Below, in pieces: positions 8,900 to 18,066 of a stretch of 64,000 bases of DNA. A model generated the notes under the pieces. That model made no database searches and was not told the DNA's origin. It saw only the letters and a list, made by a program, of their open reading frames with translations. The position numbers and the translations under genes were made by a program. Each line of letters begins with the position of its first letter. Position 1 is the first letter of the stretch. Source of the DNA: Actinoplanes sp. KI2 (GTDB lineage: Bacteria; Actinomycetota; Actinomycetes; Mycobacteriales; Micromonosporaceae); contig NZ_JAOSZE010000034.1 in NCBI RefSeq assembly GCF_025630775.1, forward strand, positions 59,695-123,694, written 5' to 3'.

Positions 8900-9114
8900 C
8901 GATGACCTGCCTATCTACCCCCGCGAAATGATCCACAGCATAGATCAAGGCTTCGAATGCAAGCCCCAAGGTTTCCCCCGACGTCCCAGCCAACCTGGCT
9001 CGCCCTGCGTCCCGGGCCCGGAGCTGCTCCAACGCCCACACCAACCCGAGTGGTCGCACTGGCTTTCGACTCTTACTTCCCGTAGACGGTGGTGGGCGCG
9101 ACCCGATTGCAGTA

Positions 9115-10143
9115 TCAGGCCGGGGGGCCGATCGTGCCGCGGACGACGACCTCGGTCGGCAGGGTCACGTGCGACGACGAGAGCTCGCCCTGCTGCAGGA
9201 TCTGCCGGACCAGCTGGCCGGCGACCAGGCCCTGCTGCGTGACCGGCTGGCGGACGGTGGTCAGGTCGAACATGTCGGCCAGGTCGTGGTCGTCGATGCC
9301 GACGATCGAGATCGTGTGCGGCACCGCCACCCCGGCGCGGCGCAGGGTGCGCAGTGCGCCGAACGCCACCTCGTCGGAGAACGCCACCACCGCGGTCGGC
9401 GGTTCAGCCAGGCTGAGCAGCTCGCTCATGCCCTCCACGCCGCCGTGGCTGCCCCAGTGGCGGTGCACCACGTACTCCGGGCGGACCTCGAGGCCAGCCT
9501 CTTCGAGCACGGTCGTGAAACCGCGCAGCCGGGCGCTGGGCGCCGCGTACTCGAGGCTCCAGGTGCCCGATGAGTTGATCATCGCGATGCGGTGGTGGCC
9601 CGCTCGGACCAACTGGGCGGTGGCCTGGCGGCCCGCATCGACGTCGTCGATGCGGACGTGCGGGTGGTCGCCGAGCGTCCCGCCGGCCATGACGACGGTG
9701 ACGCCCATCAGGTCGAGGCGCCGCCGCTCCTCGTCGCTGATCGGCAGGGCCACCAGGATCAGGGCGTCCACCTGCCGCCGGGCCGGCAGCTCGACGAAGA
9801 ACCGCCGCCGTTCCCGCTCCTGCTTGACCTCGTAGAGCAGCACGTCGAGGTCGGTGCCGCGCAGCCCGGTCACGATGCCGTCCAGCATGGACGCGTAGAA
9901 CCAGTGCGACACGTCCGGCGTCACCACCGCGACGCGACCGCTGGAGCCGCGGGCCAGCCGGGCGGCGTCGGGGGAGACCGCGTACGAGAGATCGTCGGCC
10001 AAGCTTCTGATCTTGCGCCGGGTGTCCTCGGAGACGCCGGGCGCGCCGCTCAGCGCCCGGGACACGGTGGCGATCGAGACGCCGGCGCGCTCGGCAAGGT
10101 CCGCCATGTTCAACGCCACCGATCGCTTCGCCACGGGCCCCAC
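9115..10143 (-). CDS. LacI-family transcriptional repressor of the sugar operon
   Basis: 342 residues from a GTG at 10143 (a second GTG three codons later is also possible). It has the LacI helix-turn-helix and hinge (NMADLAERAGVSIATVSRALSGAPGVSEDTR, residues about 11-41) and a periplasmic-binding-protein-like effector domain (VAVVTPDV near 70, VGIDDHDLADMF, TTVRQP). It diverges from the sugar-transport genes across a 120-bp gap carrying two GTAAGCG palindromes, its probable operators. It most likely represses the operon and itself until the sugar or a product binds. Confidence 0.92.
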   Translation of the reverse strand: MGPVAKRSVALNMADLAERAGVSIATVSRALSGAPGVSEDTRRKIRSLADDLSYAVSPDAARLARGSSGRVAVVTPDVSHWFYASMLDGIVTGLRGTDLDVLLYEVKQERERRRFFVELPARRQVDALILVALPISDEERRRLDLMGVTVVMAGGTLGDHPHVRIDDVDAGRQATAQLVRAGHHRIAMINSSGTWSLEYAAPSARLRGFTTVLEEAGLEVRPEYVVHRHWGSHGGVEGMSELLSLAEPPTAVVAFSDEVAFGALRTLRRAGVAVPHTISIVGIDDHDLADMFDLTTVRQPVTQQGLVAGQLVRQILQQGELSSSHVTLPTEVVVRGTIGPPA

Positions 10144-10153
10144 TCTAAGGCAA

Positions 10154-10165
10154 GTAAGCGGTTAC
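10154..10165. promoter_or_regulatory. Putative LacI-type operator 1
   Basis: GTAAGCGGTTAC, an almost perfect palindrome with the central CG step typical of LacI-family operators, 11 bases before the regulator's start. It shares GTAAGCG and TTACG with the second site. Confidence 0.65.
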
Positions 10166-10230
10166 GTCATCAGCTCCCAAGCATAGACGCCAGCCATTGA
10201 CATCAAGGGGCCCGTGTCTCACCCTCTTTG

Positions 10231-10244
10231 CGTAAGCGCTTACG
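10231..10244. promoter_or_regulatory. Putative LacI-type operator 2
   Basis: CGTAAGCGCTTACG, a perfect 14-bp palindrome 19 bases upstream of the lipoprotein start, well placed to block transcription of the transport operon. The ribosome-binding site AGGAG follows at about 10254. Confidence 0.75.
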
Positions 10245-10263
10245 TGCCTACCTAGGAGTCCTC

Positions 10264-11547
10264 ATGAAGCTGACTCACGCGCTGGCCGCGATAACCCTCC
10301 TCGCCACCGCCGCCGCCTGCTCCGGCGGCGGGCCCGACGCTCCCAACGCGCAGAGCACGACCGCGGCCCCCGCCGCCGCGGCGTCCGGAGCGCCCGCCCG
10401 GCAGAACGCCGACCTGGTCATCTGGACGTCCGAGGCGGCGAGCCGCGCCGTCCGGCCGATCGCCGAGAAGTTCGGGCGGGACAACGGCATCACCGTTGCC
10501 GTGCAGGTGATCGCCGCCGACCTGGCCGCCAATGCGATCACGGCGAACGCCGCGGGCAACGGCCCCGACATCCTCACGCTGCCCAACGACTTCCTCGGCG
10601 GGGCGCTGCAGAACGGCACGATCAAGCCCCTGCCGCTGGGCGCCGCCGACCTCGCCGCGTACCAGAAGAGCGCGGTCGACTCGGTGAGCCGCAACGGGCA
10701 GGTCTGGGCCCTGCCGTACGGGATGGAGAATTTGGTCCTTTATCGCAACACCAAGGCCGTGGCCAAGGCGCCGGCGACGGTCGAGGAACTGGTCAGCACC
10801 GGTCAGGCCGCGGTCAAGAAGGGAACCGTGAAGCGGGCGCTCTCGCTGCCGGTCGGGCAGGACGGCGATGCGTACCACATGCACCCGTTCTTCACCTCGG
10901 CCGGCGGCTGGCTGTTCGCCATCAAACCCGACGGCCAGTACGACCCGTCGAAGGTCGGCGTCGGCTCGCCGGAGTCGGTCGCGGCCGCCCGCAAGATCGG
11001 GGCGCTCGGCGAGAAGGGCGCGAAGGTGCTGTCCCGGTCGATCGACGGCTCGAACGCGATCGCGCAGTTCACCGAGGGCAACGCCGCCTATCTGATCTCG
11101 GGCCCGTGGGCCCTCGCCGACATCCGCAAGTCCGGGGTGCCGTACGACATCACGCCGGTCCCGCCGTTCCAGGGCGGCAAGCCGGCCGCGCCGTTCCTCG
11201 GCGTGCAGGCGTTCTGGCTGCTGTCGAACGCGAAGAACCCGGCGTACGCCGAGGAGTTCGTCACCAAGACGATGAACACCCCGGACGCGATGACCGCCAT
11301 GTACGAGCAGGATCCCCGGCCACCGGTACGCACCGACGCGCTGACCGCGGTGTCCGCCAAGGACGCCGACATGGCCAAGCTCGCCGCCGGCGCCAAGAAC
11401 GCGACCCTGCTGCCCGACTTCCCGTTCATGAAGGGCGTGTGGCCGCCACTCGGGCAGGCATACGCCGCGATCGTCGGCGGGGCCGATCCGGCGTCCACCA
11501 TGCAGCAGACCCAGAAGACCATCGAGAGCGCGGTCAAGGCGCAGTGA
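10264..11547 (+). CDS. Sugar ABC transporter substrate-binding lipoprotein (MalE-like)
   Basis: 427 residues from the ATG at 10264, preceded by AGGAG. A hydrophobic leader ends in TAAAC at residues 15-19, a slightly unorthodox lipobox with the lipidated Cys, then a low-complexity Ala/Gly/Pro linker. The body has family-1 solute-binding features: ADLVIWTSE, NGPDILTLPND, the hinge phrase VWALPYGMENLVLYRNTK, and GNAAYLISGPWAL. It should capture an oligosaccharide outside the membrane and deliver it to the two permeases downstream. The stop overlaps the next start by four bases (GTGA). Confidence 0.92.
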   Translation: MKLTHALAAITLLATAAACSGGGPDAPNAQSTTAAPAAAASGAPARQNADLVIWTSEAASRAVRPIAEKFGRDNGITVAVQVIAADLAANAITANAAGNGPDILTLPNDFLGGALQNGTIKPLPLGAADLAAYQKSAVDSVSRNGQVWALPYGMENLVLYRNTKAVAKAPATVEELVSTGQAAVKKGTVKRALSLPVGQDGDAYHMHPFFTSAGGWLFAIKPDGQYDPSKVGVGSPESVAAARKIGALGEKGAKVLSRSIDGSNAIAQFTEGNAAYLISGPWALADIRKSGVPYDITPVPPFQGGKPAAPFLGVQAFWLLSNAKNPAYAEEFVTKTMNTPDAMTAMYEQDPRPPVRTDALTAVSAKDADMAKLAAGAKNATLLPDFPFMKGVWPPLGQAYAAIVGGADPASTMQQTQKTIESAVKAQ

Positions 11548-13067
11548 TCGCGCTCGTCGTCCGGGTACTCTGCCTGGGTACGGGGGTGGGCACCGCCGCG
11601 GCGCTCACCCCGGGCCTGGTCGCCGGCGGGCATTACGTGGTGCTGACCGTCGCCTGGGTCGTCGTCGCGGTCCTGCTGGTCACCTATGCCACCGGTCGCG
11701 CGGTGCTGGCGAAGTATCTGGTGCCCGGCACGCTGCTGCTCCTGCTGTTCATCGTCACGCCGGTGCTCGCCACGCTGCGGCTGTCCACCACCAACTACGG
11801 CGACGGCACCCGCACCACCAAACCGGAGACCGTCGCGCGGATCCTGAGCAACTCGGTCGTCCAGGCGCCGAACTCACCGACGTACCGCCTGACCATCGGC
11901 ACCACGGGCGACGTGGCCGCCGGGCCGTTCACCTTCTTCCTGGTCGACCGGGCCACCTCGGCCACCTGGTCGGGAACCGCGGAAGGGCTGCAGCCGCTGG
12001 AGCACGCGACGCTCACCGACGGGTTCGTCACCGCGGTGCCCGGCTACACCATCCTGACCCCGTCCCAGGTCAACGCCGCGGCACCGCGGCTGCGGGAATT
12101 CGCCGTGCCGACCGCCGGTGGCGCCATCCGGCAGCGCGGCCTGCGCGAGGCGTTCGAGGGGCGCGCGGTGCTGCGCTACGACAAGGCCACCGACACCATC
12201 TCCGACACGAGCACCGGCACGCGCTACACCCCGCGGCGAGAGGGCGACCGGGAGTTCTTCGTCGACGCCGACGGGACCCACCTCTCCGACCAATCGTGGC
12301 GGGCGGACGTCGGACTGGAGAACTACCGGCGGGCGTTCACCGATCCGCGGATCCTCGGCGGCTTCCTGCGGATCTTCGGCTGGACGGTGGTCTTCGCGGC
12401 CGGCTCGGTCGTGCTGACCTTCGCCGTCGGGCTGGCCCTGGCCGTCATGCTCAACGATTCCCGAGTACGCGGGCAGAAGCTCTACCGGTCGGTGCTGCTG
12501 CTGCCCTACGCGATCCCGGGTTTCATCAGCATTCTGGTCTGGTCCGGGTTCTTCAACCAGGAGTTCGGCCTGATCAACCACCTGACCGGCCTGAACGTGA
12601 ACTGGCTCGGCGACCCGTTCGGGGCGAAGGCGGCGCTGCTGCTGCTCAATCTCTGGCTCGGTTTCCCGTACATGTTCCTGGTCGCCACGGGCGCCCTGCA
12701 GGCGATTCCCGGCGACCTCAGGGAGGCGGCGACCATCGACGGCGCCGGCGGGTTCACCGCCTTCCGGAAAATCACCTTTCCCTTGCTGCTGGTGGCCGTC
12801 GCGCCCATTCTGGTGGCGTCCTTCGCGTTCAACTTCAACAACTACAACGTGATCGAACTGCTCACCCACGGCGGCCCGTTCACGCCGGACAATCCCGACG
12901 CCGGCGCGACCGACATCCTGATCAGCTACACCGTGCGGCTCGCGTTCGGGGCGGGCGGCGCGCAGTTCGGGTTCGCCTCCGCCATCGCCACCCTGCTGTT
13001 CCTCATCACCGGCGTGCTGGCGGCGGCGCAGTTCCGGGCCACCCGCGGTCTCGAGGAGGTGTACTGA
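11544..13067 (+). CDS. Sugar ABC transporter permease (MalF-like)
   Basis: 507 residues from a GTG that overlaps the preceding stop. Two or three N-terminal helices, a large extracytoplasmic loop (about 80-250) as in MalF, then a permease domain with the EAA cytoplasmic loop (REAATIDGAGGFTAFRKITFPLL, near residue 392) that docks an ATPase. The loop and length are typical of maltose/maltodextrin-type systems and unlike the ~300-residue short permeases. No ATPase gene is present here, so a shared MsiK-type ATPase elsewhere is expected, as is usual in actinomycetes. Confidence 0.92.
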   Translation: MIALVVRVLCLGTGVGTAAALTPGLVAGGHYVVLTVAWVVVAVLLVTYATGRAVLAKYLVPGTLLLLLFIVTPVLATLRLSTTNYGDGTRTTKPETVARILSNSVVQAPNSPTYRLTIGTTGDVAAGPFTFFLVDRATSATWSGTAEGLQPLEHATLTDGFVTAVPGYTILTPSQVNAAAPRLREFAVPTAGGAIRQRGLREAFEGRAVLRYDKATDTISDTSTGTRYTPRREGDREFFVDADGTHLSDQSWRADVGLENYRRAFTDPRILGGFLRIFGWTVVFAAGSVVLTFAVGLALAVMLNDSRVRGQKLYRSVLLLPYAIPGFISILVWSGFFNQEFGLINHLTGLNVNWLGDPFGAKAALLLLNLWLGFPYMFLVATGALQAIPGDLREAATIDGAGGFTAFRKITFPLLLVAVAPILVASFAFNFNNYNVIELLTHGGPFTPDNPDAGATDILISYTVRLAFGAGGAQFGFASAIATLLFLITGVLAAAQFRATRGLEEVY

Positions 13068-13068
13068 C

Positions 13069-13920
13069 GTGAATCTCCGTTGGTGGCGGGAGGTCGGCTG
13101 GCGGCACGCCGGCGGCGCGCTCGCCGTCGTCTTCGCGGTCGTCCCGGTGCTCTACGTCGTCTCGGCGGCGGTCAATCCGCTGGGCACCGTGGTATCGACG
13201 GACGTCATCCCGACCCAGTTCAGCCTGGTGCATTTCCGGTCGCTCTTCGCCGACCCCGGCCGCCCGTTCCCGCGCTGGCTGTTCAACACCATGGTGGTCT
13301 GCGTCGTGGTGACCGGGGTTCAGGTGTTCTGCAGCGCGCTCGCCGCGTACGCTTTCTCCCGGTTTCGTTTTCGTGGCCGCCGCGGCGGCCTGCTCTCCCT
13401 GCTGCTGGTCCAGATGTTCCCGCAGTTTCTCGCGGTGGTGGCGCTGTTCACCATGTTCACCGACCTCGGCGAGGCGGTGCCGGGACTGGGGCTGAACACC
13501 CTCGCCGGCTACAGCCTGGTGCTGATGGGCGGCGCGCTCGCCCAGGTCTGGCTGATCAAGGGTTACCTCGACACCGTGCCGCGGCAGCTCGACGAGGCGG
13601 CCATCGTGGACGGCGCCGGCCACGCCACCGTCTTCTTCCGGATCATCCTGCCGCTGGCCCGGCCGATCCTGGCCGTCACCGGCCTGCTCGCCTTCGTCAG
13701 CGTGGTCGGCGAGTTCCTGATCGCCTCGATCTTCCTCACCGACACCCGGGTGAAGACCCTCGCCGTCGGCCTGTACGGGATCATCGAGTCGGACCGGTCG
13801 AACAACCTCGGCGTGTTCGCGGCCGGCGCGCTGATGACGGCCCTGCCGGTGGTGCTGCTCTTCCTGTATCTGCAGCGGTACATCGTCGGCGGGCTCACGG
13901 CGGGCTCGGTGAAGGACTGA
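13069..13920 (+). CDS. Sugar ABC transporter permease (MalG-like)
   Basis: 283 residues from a GTG one base after the MalF-like stop; GAGGAGG just upstream serves as ribosome-binding site. Six transmembrane helices, the EAA motif DEAAIVDGAGHATVFFRIILPL near residue 175, and the GGLTAGSVKD tail of MalG proteins. It pairs with the MalF-like subunit to form the channel. Its stop overlaps the GH31 start (TGATG), so the genes are probably translationally coupled. Confidence 0.93.
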   Translation: MNLRWWREVGWRHAGGALAVVFAVVPVLYVVSAAVNPLGTVVSTDVIPTQFSLVHFRSLFADPGRPFPRWLFNTMVVCVVVTGVQVFCSALAAYAFSRFRFRGRRGGLLSLLLVQMFPQFLAVVALFTMFTDLGEAVPGLGLNTLAGYSLVLMGGALAQVWLIKGYLDTVPRQLDEAAIVDGAGHATVFFRIILPLARPILAVTGLLAFVSVVGEFLIASIFLTDTRVKTLAVGLYGIIESDRSNNLGVFAAGALMTALPVVLLFLYLQRYIVGGLTAGSVKD

Positions 13921-16187
13921 TGCGGCCCGCTGCCGACCCCGCGGCCGTGATCCAGGGCGACCGCTACCGGATCACCGTGCTCACCGACGGCCTGGTGCGT
14001 CTGGAGTACGGCCTGTTCGAGGACCGCGCGTCCACTTTCGCGGTCAACCGTCATCTGCCGGTGCCCGACTTCCGGGTGCTGGAGACCGACGGCCATCTCG
14101 AGGTGGTGACGTCGCGCTTCCGGCTCACGTACGACCGCGGCCCGTTCACCACCAGCGGCCTGAGCATCGCGGTGCGCGGCGGGATCAGCAACTACCACTC
14201 GGTGTGGCGCTACGGGGAGAAGCCGGAAGACCTCGGCGGCACCGCCCGCACGCTCGACGGCGCCGACGGCCCGGTCCCGCTCGAACCGGGCGTCGTCTCC
14301 CGTACGGGCTTCGCCGTGATCGACGATTCGCGATCGTTCCTGTTCGACGGCGACGGCTGGGTCAGCGCGGACCACATTCACCGCACCGACCTGTACGTGT
14401 TCGCCTACGGTCACGACTACACCGAGGCGCTCCGGGCGCTCTACGCGATCTCCGGCCCGCAGCCGGTGGTGCCGCGCTGGGCGCTCGGCAACTGGTGGAG
14501 CCGCTATCACCGGTACACCGCGGATTCCTACCTCGCCCTGCTGGACCGATTCCGCGCGGACGGCCTCCCGTTCTCGGTCGGCGTCCTGGACATCGACTGG
14601 CATCTGGTCGACGTCGATCCCGCGCACGGCAGCGGATGGACCGGCTACACCTGGAATCGCGACCTCTTCCCGGCGCCCGCCGCCTTTCTGAAACAGGTGC
14701 ACGAGCGAGGGCTGCGGGTGACGCTGAACGTGCACCCGGCGGACGGTGTGCGCCCGTTCGAGGACGCCTACCCGGCGATGGCGGCCGCGCTCGGGCGCGA
14801 CCTGTCGACCGGCGAGCCGATCGCCTTCGACGTCACCGACCGGGCCTTCCTCACCGCCTACTTCGAGGTGCTGCATCGCGGCCTGGAGGCGGACGGCGTC
14901 GATTTCTGGTGGCTCGACTGGCAGTCCGGCCCGCACTCGCGGATCACCGGCATCGACCCGTTGTGGATGCTCAACCACTTCCACTTTCTCGACAACGGTG
15001 AGATCACCTTCTCCCGGTACGCCGGTCCGGGCAGTCACCGCTATCCGGTGGGCTTCTCCGGCGACTCGGTCATCAGCTGGGCGTCGCTGGCGTTCCAGCC
15101 CTTCTTCACGGCGACCGCCGCCAACATCGGGTACGGCTGGTGGAGCCACGACATCGGCGGGCACTTCTTCGGCGTACGCGATGACGAGCTGGCCACCCGG
15201 TGGGTGCAGTTCGGCGTCTTCTCGCCGATCATGCGGCTGCACGCAGGCAACAACCGGTTCATCGACAAGGACCCGGCGTCCTTCCCCGGCCCGGTGCGCG
15301 AGGTGATGACGGCGTTCCTGCGGCTGCGGCACCGGCTCGTGCCGTACCTGGACGCCATGAATCGCCAGCGGGACCTTCCGCTGATCCTGCCGATGTACTA
15401 CCGCGCGCCCGGCGAGGATCAGGCCTACCAGGTGCCCGGCCAGTATCAGTTCGGCACTGAGCTGGTGGTCGCCGCGATCACCTCGCCGGCCTCGGCGACG
15501 ACCGGTCTCGGCCGGGTGCGGGCGTGGCTGCCGGACGGCGTCTGGGTCGACATCCTCACCGACCTGGTGTACGACGGCGGGCGCACCCTCTACCTGCACC
15601 GTGACCTGACCACCATCCCGGTGCTCGCGGCCGCCGGGGCGATCGTGCCACTGGACGGCGCGGCGGTGCCCGGCAACGACCCGGTCGACCCCGTACATCT
15701 GGAGGTGTTGGTCGTCGCCGGGGCTGACGGGTCGTTCGACATGGTCTCCGCGTCGTTGAGCTTCCACCAGGAGCGCGGGGAATTCGTGGCTTCCTCCCCG
15801 ACTGCCCGGACGTGGACGGTCACCTTCCCGGCGCTCACCGACGTCGATCCGGTCGCCTTCGTGGATGGCGAGGTGGTTCCGGCCGAGATCTTCCGCTCGG
15901 CCACCCGGACGTCGGTCACCGTCCCGGACGTGCCGGCCGCGGCGACGTTACGGGTCGGCGTCGGCGCCCGTCCTCGCCTGCGCCGCAACGACGTGGACGG
16001 GCTGCTGTTCCGCCTGCTCGACCGCGCCCGGATCGAATACCGCACCAAGACCGAGGTGCTGGACATCGCCACCGCGGACCGTCCCCTTTCCGTCCGCCTC
16101 TCCCATCTGCAGGCTTTCGACTTGGAGGCCGCACTGCTCACGGCCGTCGGCGAGGTCCTGCTCGCGCAAAGCATCGAGGAGGTCTGA
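13920..16187 (+). CDS. Glycoside hydrolase family 31 (alpha-glucosidase / alpha-xylosidase)
   Basis: 755 residues with no signal peptide, so it acts on imported sugar. An N-terminal beta domain is followed by the GH31 barrel: VGVLDIDWH, the nucleophile motif FWWLDWQ (Asp about 333), the acid/base region GFSGDSVISW (Asp about 382), GWWSHDIGGH, and MRLHAGN. The catalytic residues look intact. GH31 includes alpha-glucosidases and alpha-xylosidases; the MalE/F/G-like neighbours favour an alpha-glucan oligosaccharide or isoprimeverose-type substrate, but sequence alone does not decide. The last operon gene starts at the overlapping ATG. Confidence 0.92.
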   Translation: MRPAADPAAVIQGDRYRITVLTDGLVRLEYGLFEDRASTFAVNRHLPVPDFRVLETDGHLEVVTSRFRLTYDRGPFTTSGLSIAVRGGISNYHSVWRYGEKPEDLGGTARTLDGADGPVPLEPGVVSRTGFAVIDDSRSFLFDGDGWVSADHIHRTDLYVFAYGHDYTEALRALYAISGPQPVVPRWALGNWWSRYHRYTADSYLALLDRFRADGLPFSVGVLDIDWHLVDVDPAHGSGWTGYTWNRDLFPAPAAFLKQVHERGLRVTLNVHPADGVRPFEDAYPAMAAALGRDLSTGEPIAFDVTDRAFLTAYFEVLHRGLEADGVDFWWLDWQSGPHSRITGIDPLWMLNHFHFLDNGEITFSRYAGPGSHRYPVGFSGDSVISWASLAFQPFFTATAANIGYGWWSHDIGGHFFGVRDDELATRWVQFGVFSPIMRLHAGNNRFIDKDPASFPGPVREVMTAFLRLRHRLVPYLDAMNRQRDLPLILPMYYRAPGEDQAYQVPGQYQFGTELVVAAITSPASATTGLGRVRAWLPDGVWVDILTDLVYDGGRTLYLHRDLTTIPVLAAAGAIVPLDGAAVPGNDPVDPVHLEVLVVAGADGSFDMVSASLSFHQERGEFVASSPTARTWTVTFPALTDVDPVAFVDGEVVPAEIFRSATRTSVTVPDVPAAATLRVGVGARPRLRRNDVDGLLFRLLDRARIEYRTKTEVLDIATADRPLSVRLSHLQAFDLEAALLTAVGEVLLAQSIEEV

Positions 16188-16336
16188 TGCGCTCCACGCT
16201 CGCCGTCCTGCTCTCCGCCGTCCTCGCCGGTGGTTTTCCGGCCACCCATCCTCGCGGAGTTACCGGCGGCGATGGAAATCAGAACACCGGACCCCAGCGC
16301 ACCGAGATCGTCTTCGCGTGTCGGAATGCCCTCTGA
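16187..16336 (+). pseudogene. Fifth operon gene, truncated after its signal peptide
   Basis: An ATG overlapping the GH31 stop (TGATG) opens MRSTLAVLLSAVLAGGFPAT, a good secretion signal. At about 16247 the reading frame enters the inverted IS-end repeat and stops at 16336, so only about 20 native codons remain. The position suggests a secreted enzyme of the same sugar pathway, but its identity is lost. Confidence 0.7.
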
Positions 16337-16366
16337 CCAGCACGGACGTACTTGTCGGCAGGTACA
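16247..16366 (-). repeat. IS-end repeat, copy 1
   Basis: Read on the minus strand from 16366 it begins TGTACCTGCCGACAAGTACG and runs for 120 bases to CGCGAGGATG. It is nearly identical to 46633-46751 and partly to 47979-48112. In those copies the start of an integrase gene follows; here that side is joined to the truncated operon gene, implying that a deletion removed the IS body together with the 3' end of the gene. Confidence 0.85.
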
Positions 16367-16379
16367 GGGTCAGCTCGAC

Positions 16380-18066
16380 CTATTCTGACCCAGATTGCCT
16401 CAGTTGCAGCAGGAGCTTCTTCGCTCCGGGCGCCCCGCTGTCGATGGCTCGATTCACCGCCGCCTCGGCCTCCGGCCGATCGGCGGTCTCGATGGCCCAT
16501 TTGGCCATCGTGACCAGAGCGTGGGTGTCGCCGGCGGACGCGATCCGTTCCAGCAGTCTCTTCGCACCAGCATGGTCGCCACGTTGGTATCGCGCCTCGG
16601 CGACCCAGTGCCATCCACTGTCCTTCCAGCCCAAGTGTTCCAGACGTGCGTAAGTTGCGGCCAGATGCTCGGCGGTGGTCTGGTCACCCGCCCGCTCGTA
16701 CGAGGCGGCCAGCTTGACCAGTGCGAAGACTTGCCCGACGCCGGTGAGCCGCCGGTAGAGTCGGCGAGAGGCGCGGACGCGGCCCTGCCGCTCGCGGAGC
16801 TCTGCCAGCTCGAACAGTGACCAGTGCAGGCCGCCGTTGAAGGCACGCCAGAGCAAAGCTGCACCTCGACGCTCGTGACCGGATCGCGCGAGGACATGCC
16901 CGGCCACGCGCTGGGCATTGGGATGGCTCGACTTGGCCGCGAGGTCGCAGTACCTCGAGACGAGCGCGGGGTCGTTGGCCGTCGTGGCGAGAATGACCAT
17001 CTCGGTGATCGCATCGTCGAAGCCGAGTGCCATCGCGCGCCGCATCACGGCGAAGGCGCGTGGCAGGTCGGGGCCGGTGTACCGCCACGCCAGGCCGGTG
17101 AGCGCCTCCCGGTTGCCGTGCCGGAACGACTCCTCGGCGAGCTGGAGGGCTTCGTCGTGTTCGTCGCGTTCGGCGAGGTCGCGGGCCTGGTACTCCACCT
17201 CTCGCGCCCCGCCGTTGGCCAGGGCGGCCTGGTAGAGCTCGTCGGCGAGCTCGTGCCGCCCTTGGCGTGCGTGCACCGACGCCAGGCCGACGAGGGCGTG
17301 CAGGTTGGTGCCGTCATCCGCCAGGGAGTACCAGGCTTTGGCGGCGTCGTAGTCGCCCGAGTCCTCGCATCGGTGACCGAGAACCAGCTGCGACCGGGTA
17401 TCACCGTTCTCCGCCGCGAGTTCGAGGTAAGGCGATGCCTCGTCGCGGCCCTCGTCCTCTTCCACCATCGCCGCGAAGGTGGCCACCCCCGCTCGGTCAC
17501 CACGGACCGCCGCCTCCAACGCCAACCGCTGGGCGATCTCCCGCCGATCGCGCCGGTACGCCGCCCTGGCCATGGCCGCCGCATCCCAGCCGGCGACGTC
17601 GTCGTGCAATGCGGCCGCCCAAAATCCGTCCGGTGGGCGCTCGCCTTGGCGAGTGCGCTTGCCGTGCTGCTCCAAGTAGTCGGCGAGCCGGAAGTCGTCG
17701 CCGGCCCGCGACAACGGTCCCCGGGCGCCCTGACACAGCGGAAGTAGATAGTCCTTGAGGGCACGGTCGAACCAGTCGATCGGCAGGGTGGCGCGTTGCA
17801 GGTCGGTCAGGTAGGACTGGGCCGCGGCGGCCAAGAAACCCGCCGGCAAGACTTCACCCCAACCGAGACGGCGGGCGTCCATCGCGGCGTGCAGCACGGC
17901 TCGGGCCACCGGGTCGGCCGTTCGATACCGCTGGATCTGCGCGGGGCCGCCGGCGAGGTACTGGGTGATGTGCCCTTCCTCGGCCCGGGCCAGGGCCTCG
18001 GCGAGGCGGGCGTCGGTGACCGCGGCCTCGGCGAGCCGGCCCGACTCGACGACACCGAAGGTTCCG
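16380..18066 (-). CDS. Helical-repeat C-terminal part of a frameshifted DUF4365-NTPase protein
   Basis: About 560 codons with no good start of their own; the frame joins the upstream half after a one-base shift at about 18056-18072. The first ~160 residues complete the NTPase module (RLAEAAVTDARLAEALARAEEGHITQYLAGGP). The rest is a chain of about a dozen SEL1/TPR-like helical pairs (AAKAWYSLADDGTNLHALVGLA, ALQLAEESFRHGNREALTGLA, RLLERIASAGDTHALVTMA) ending at 16380. Such C-terminal repeats are the sensor part of STAND proteins. Joined, the two parts would give a protein of about 909 residues. Confidence 0.75.

Noticed and set aside
13563..15767. A 734-codon minus-strand frame opposite MalG-like and GH31 genes
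   Set aside because: Composition is that of an antisense shadow (Arg/Val/Glu/His rich repeats) and the plus-strand genes have complete catalytic motifs.
16824..17747. A 307-codon plus-strand frame opposite the helical-repeat gene
   Set aside because: The repetitive TPR-like minus-strand reading is clearly the real one; the plus frame has no recognisable features.
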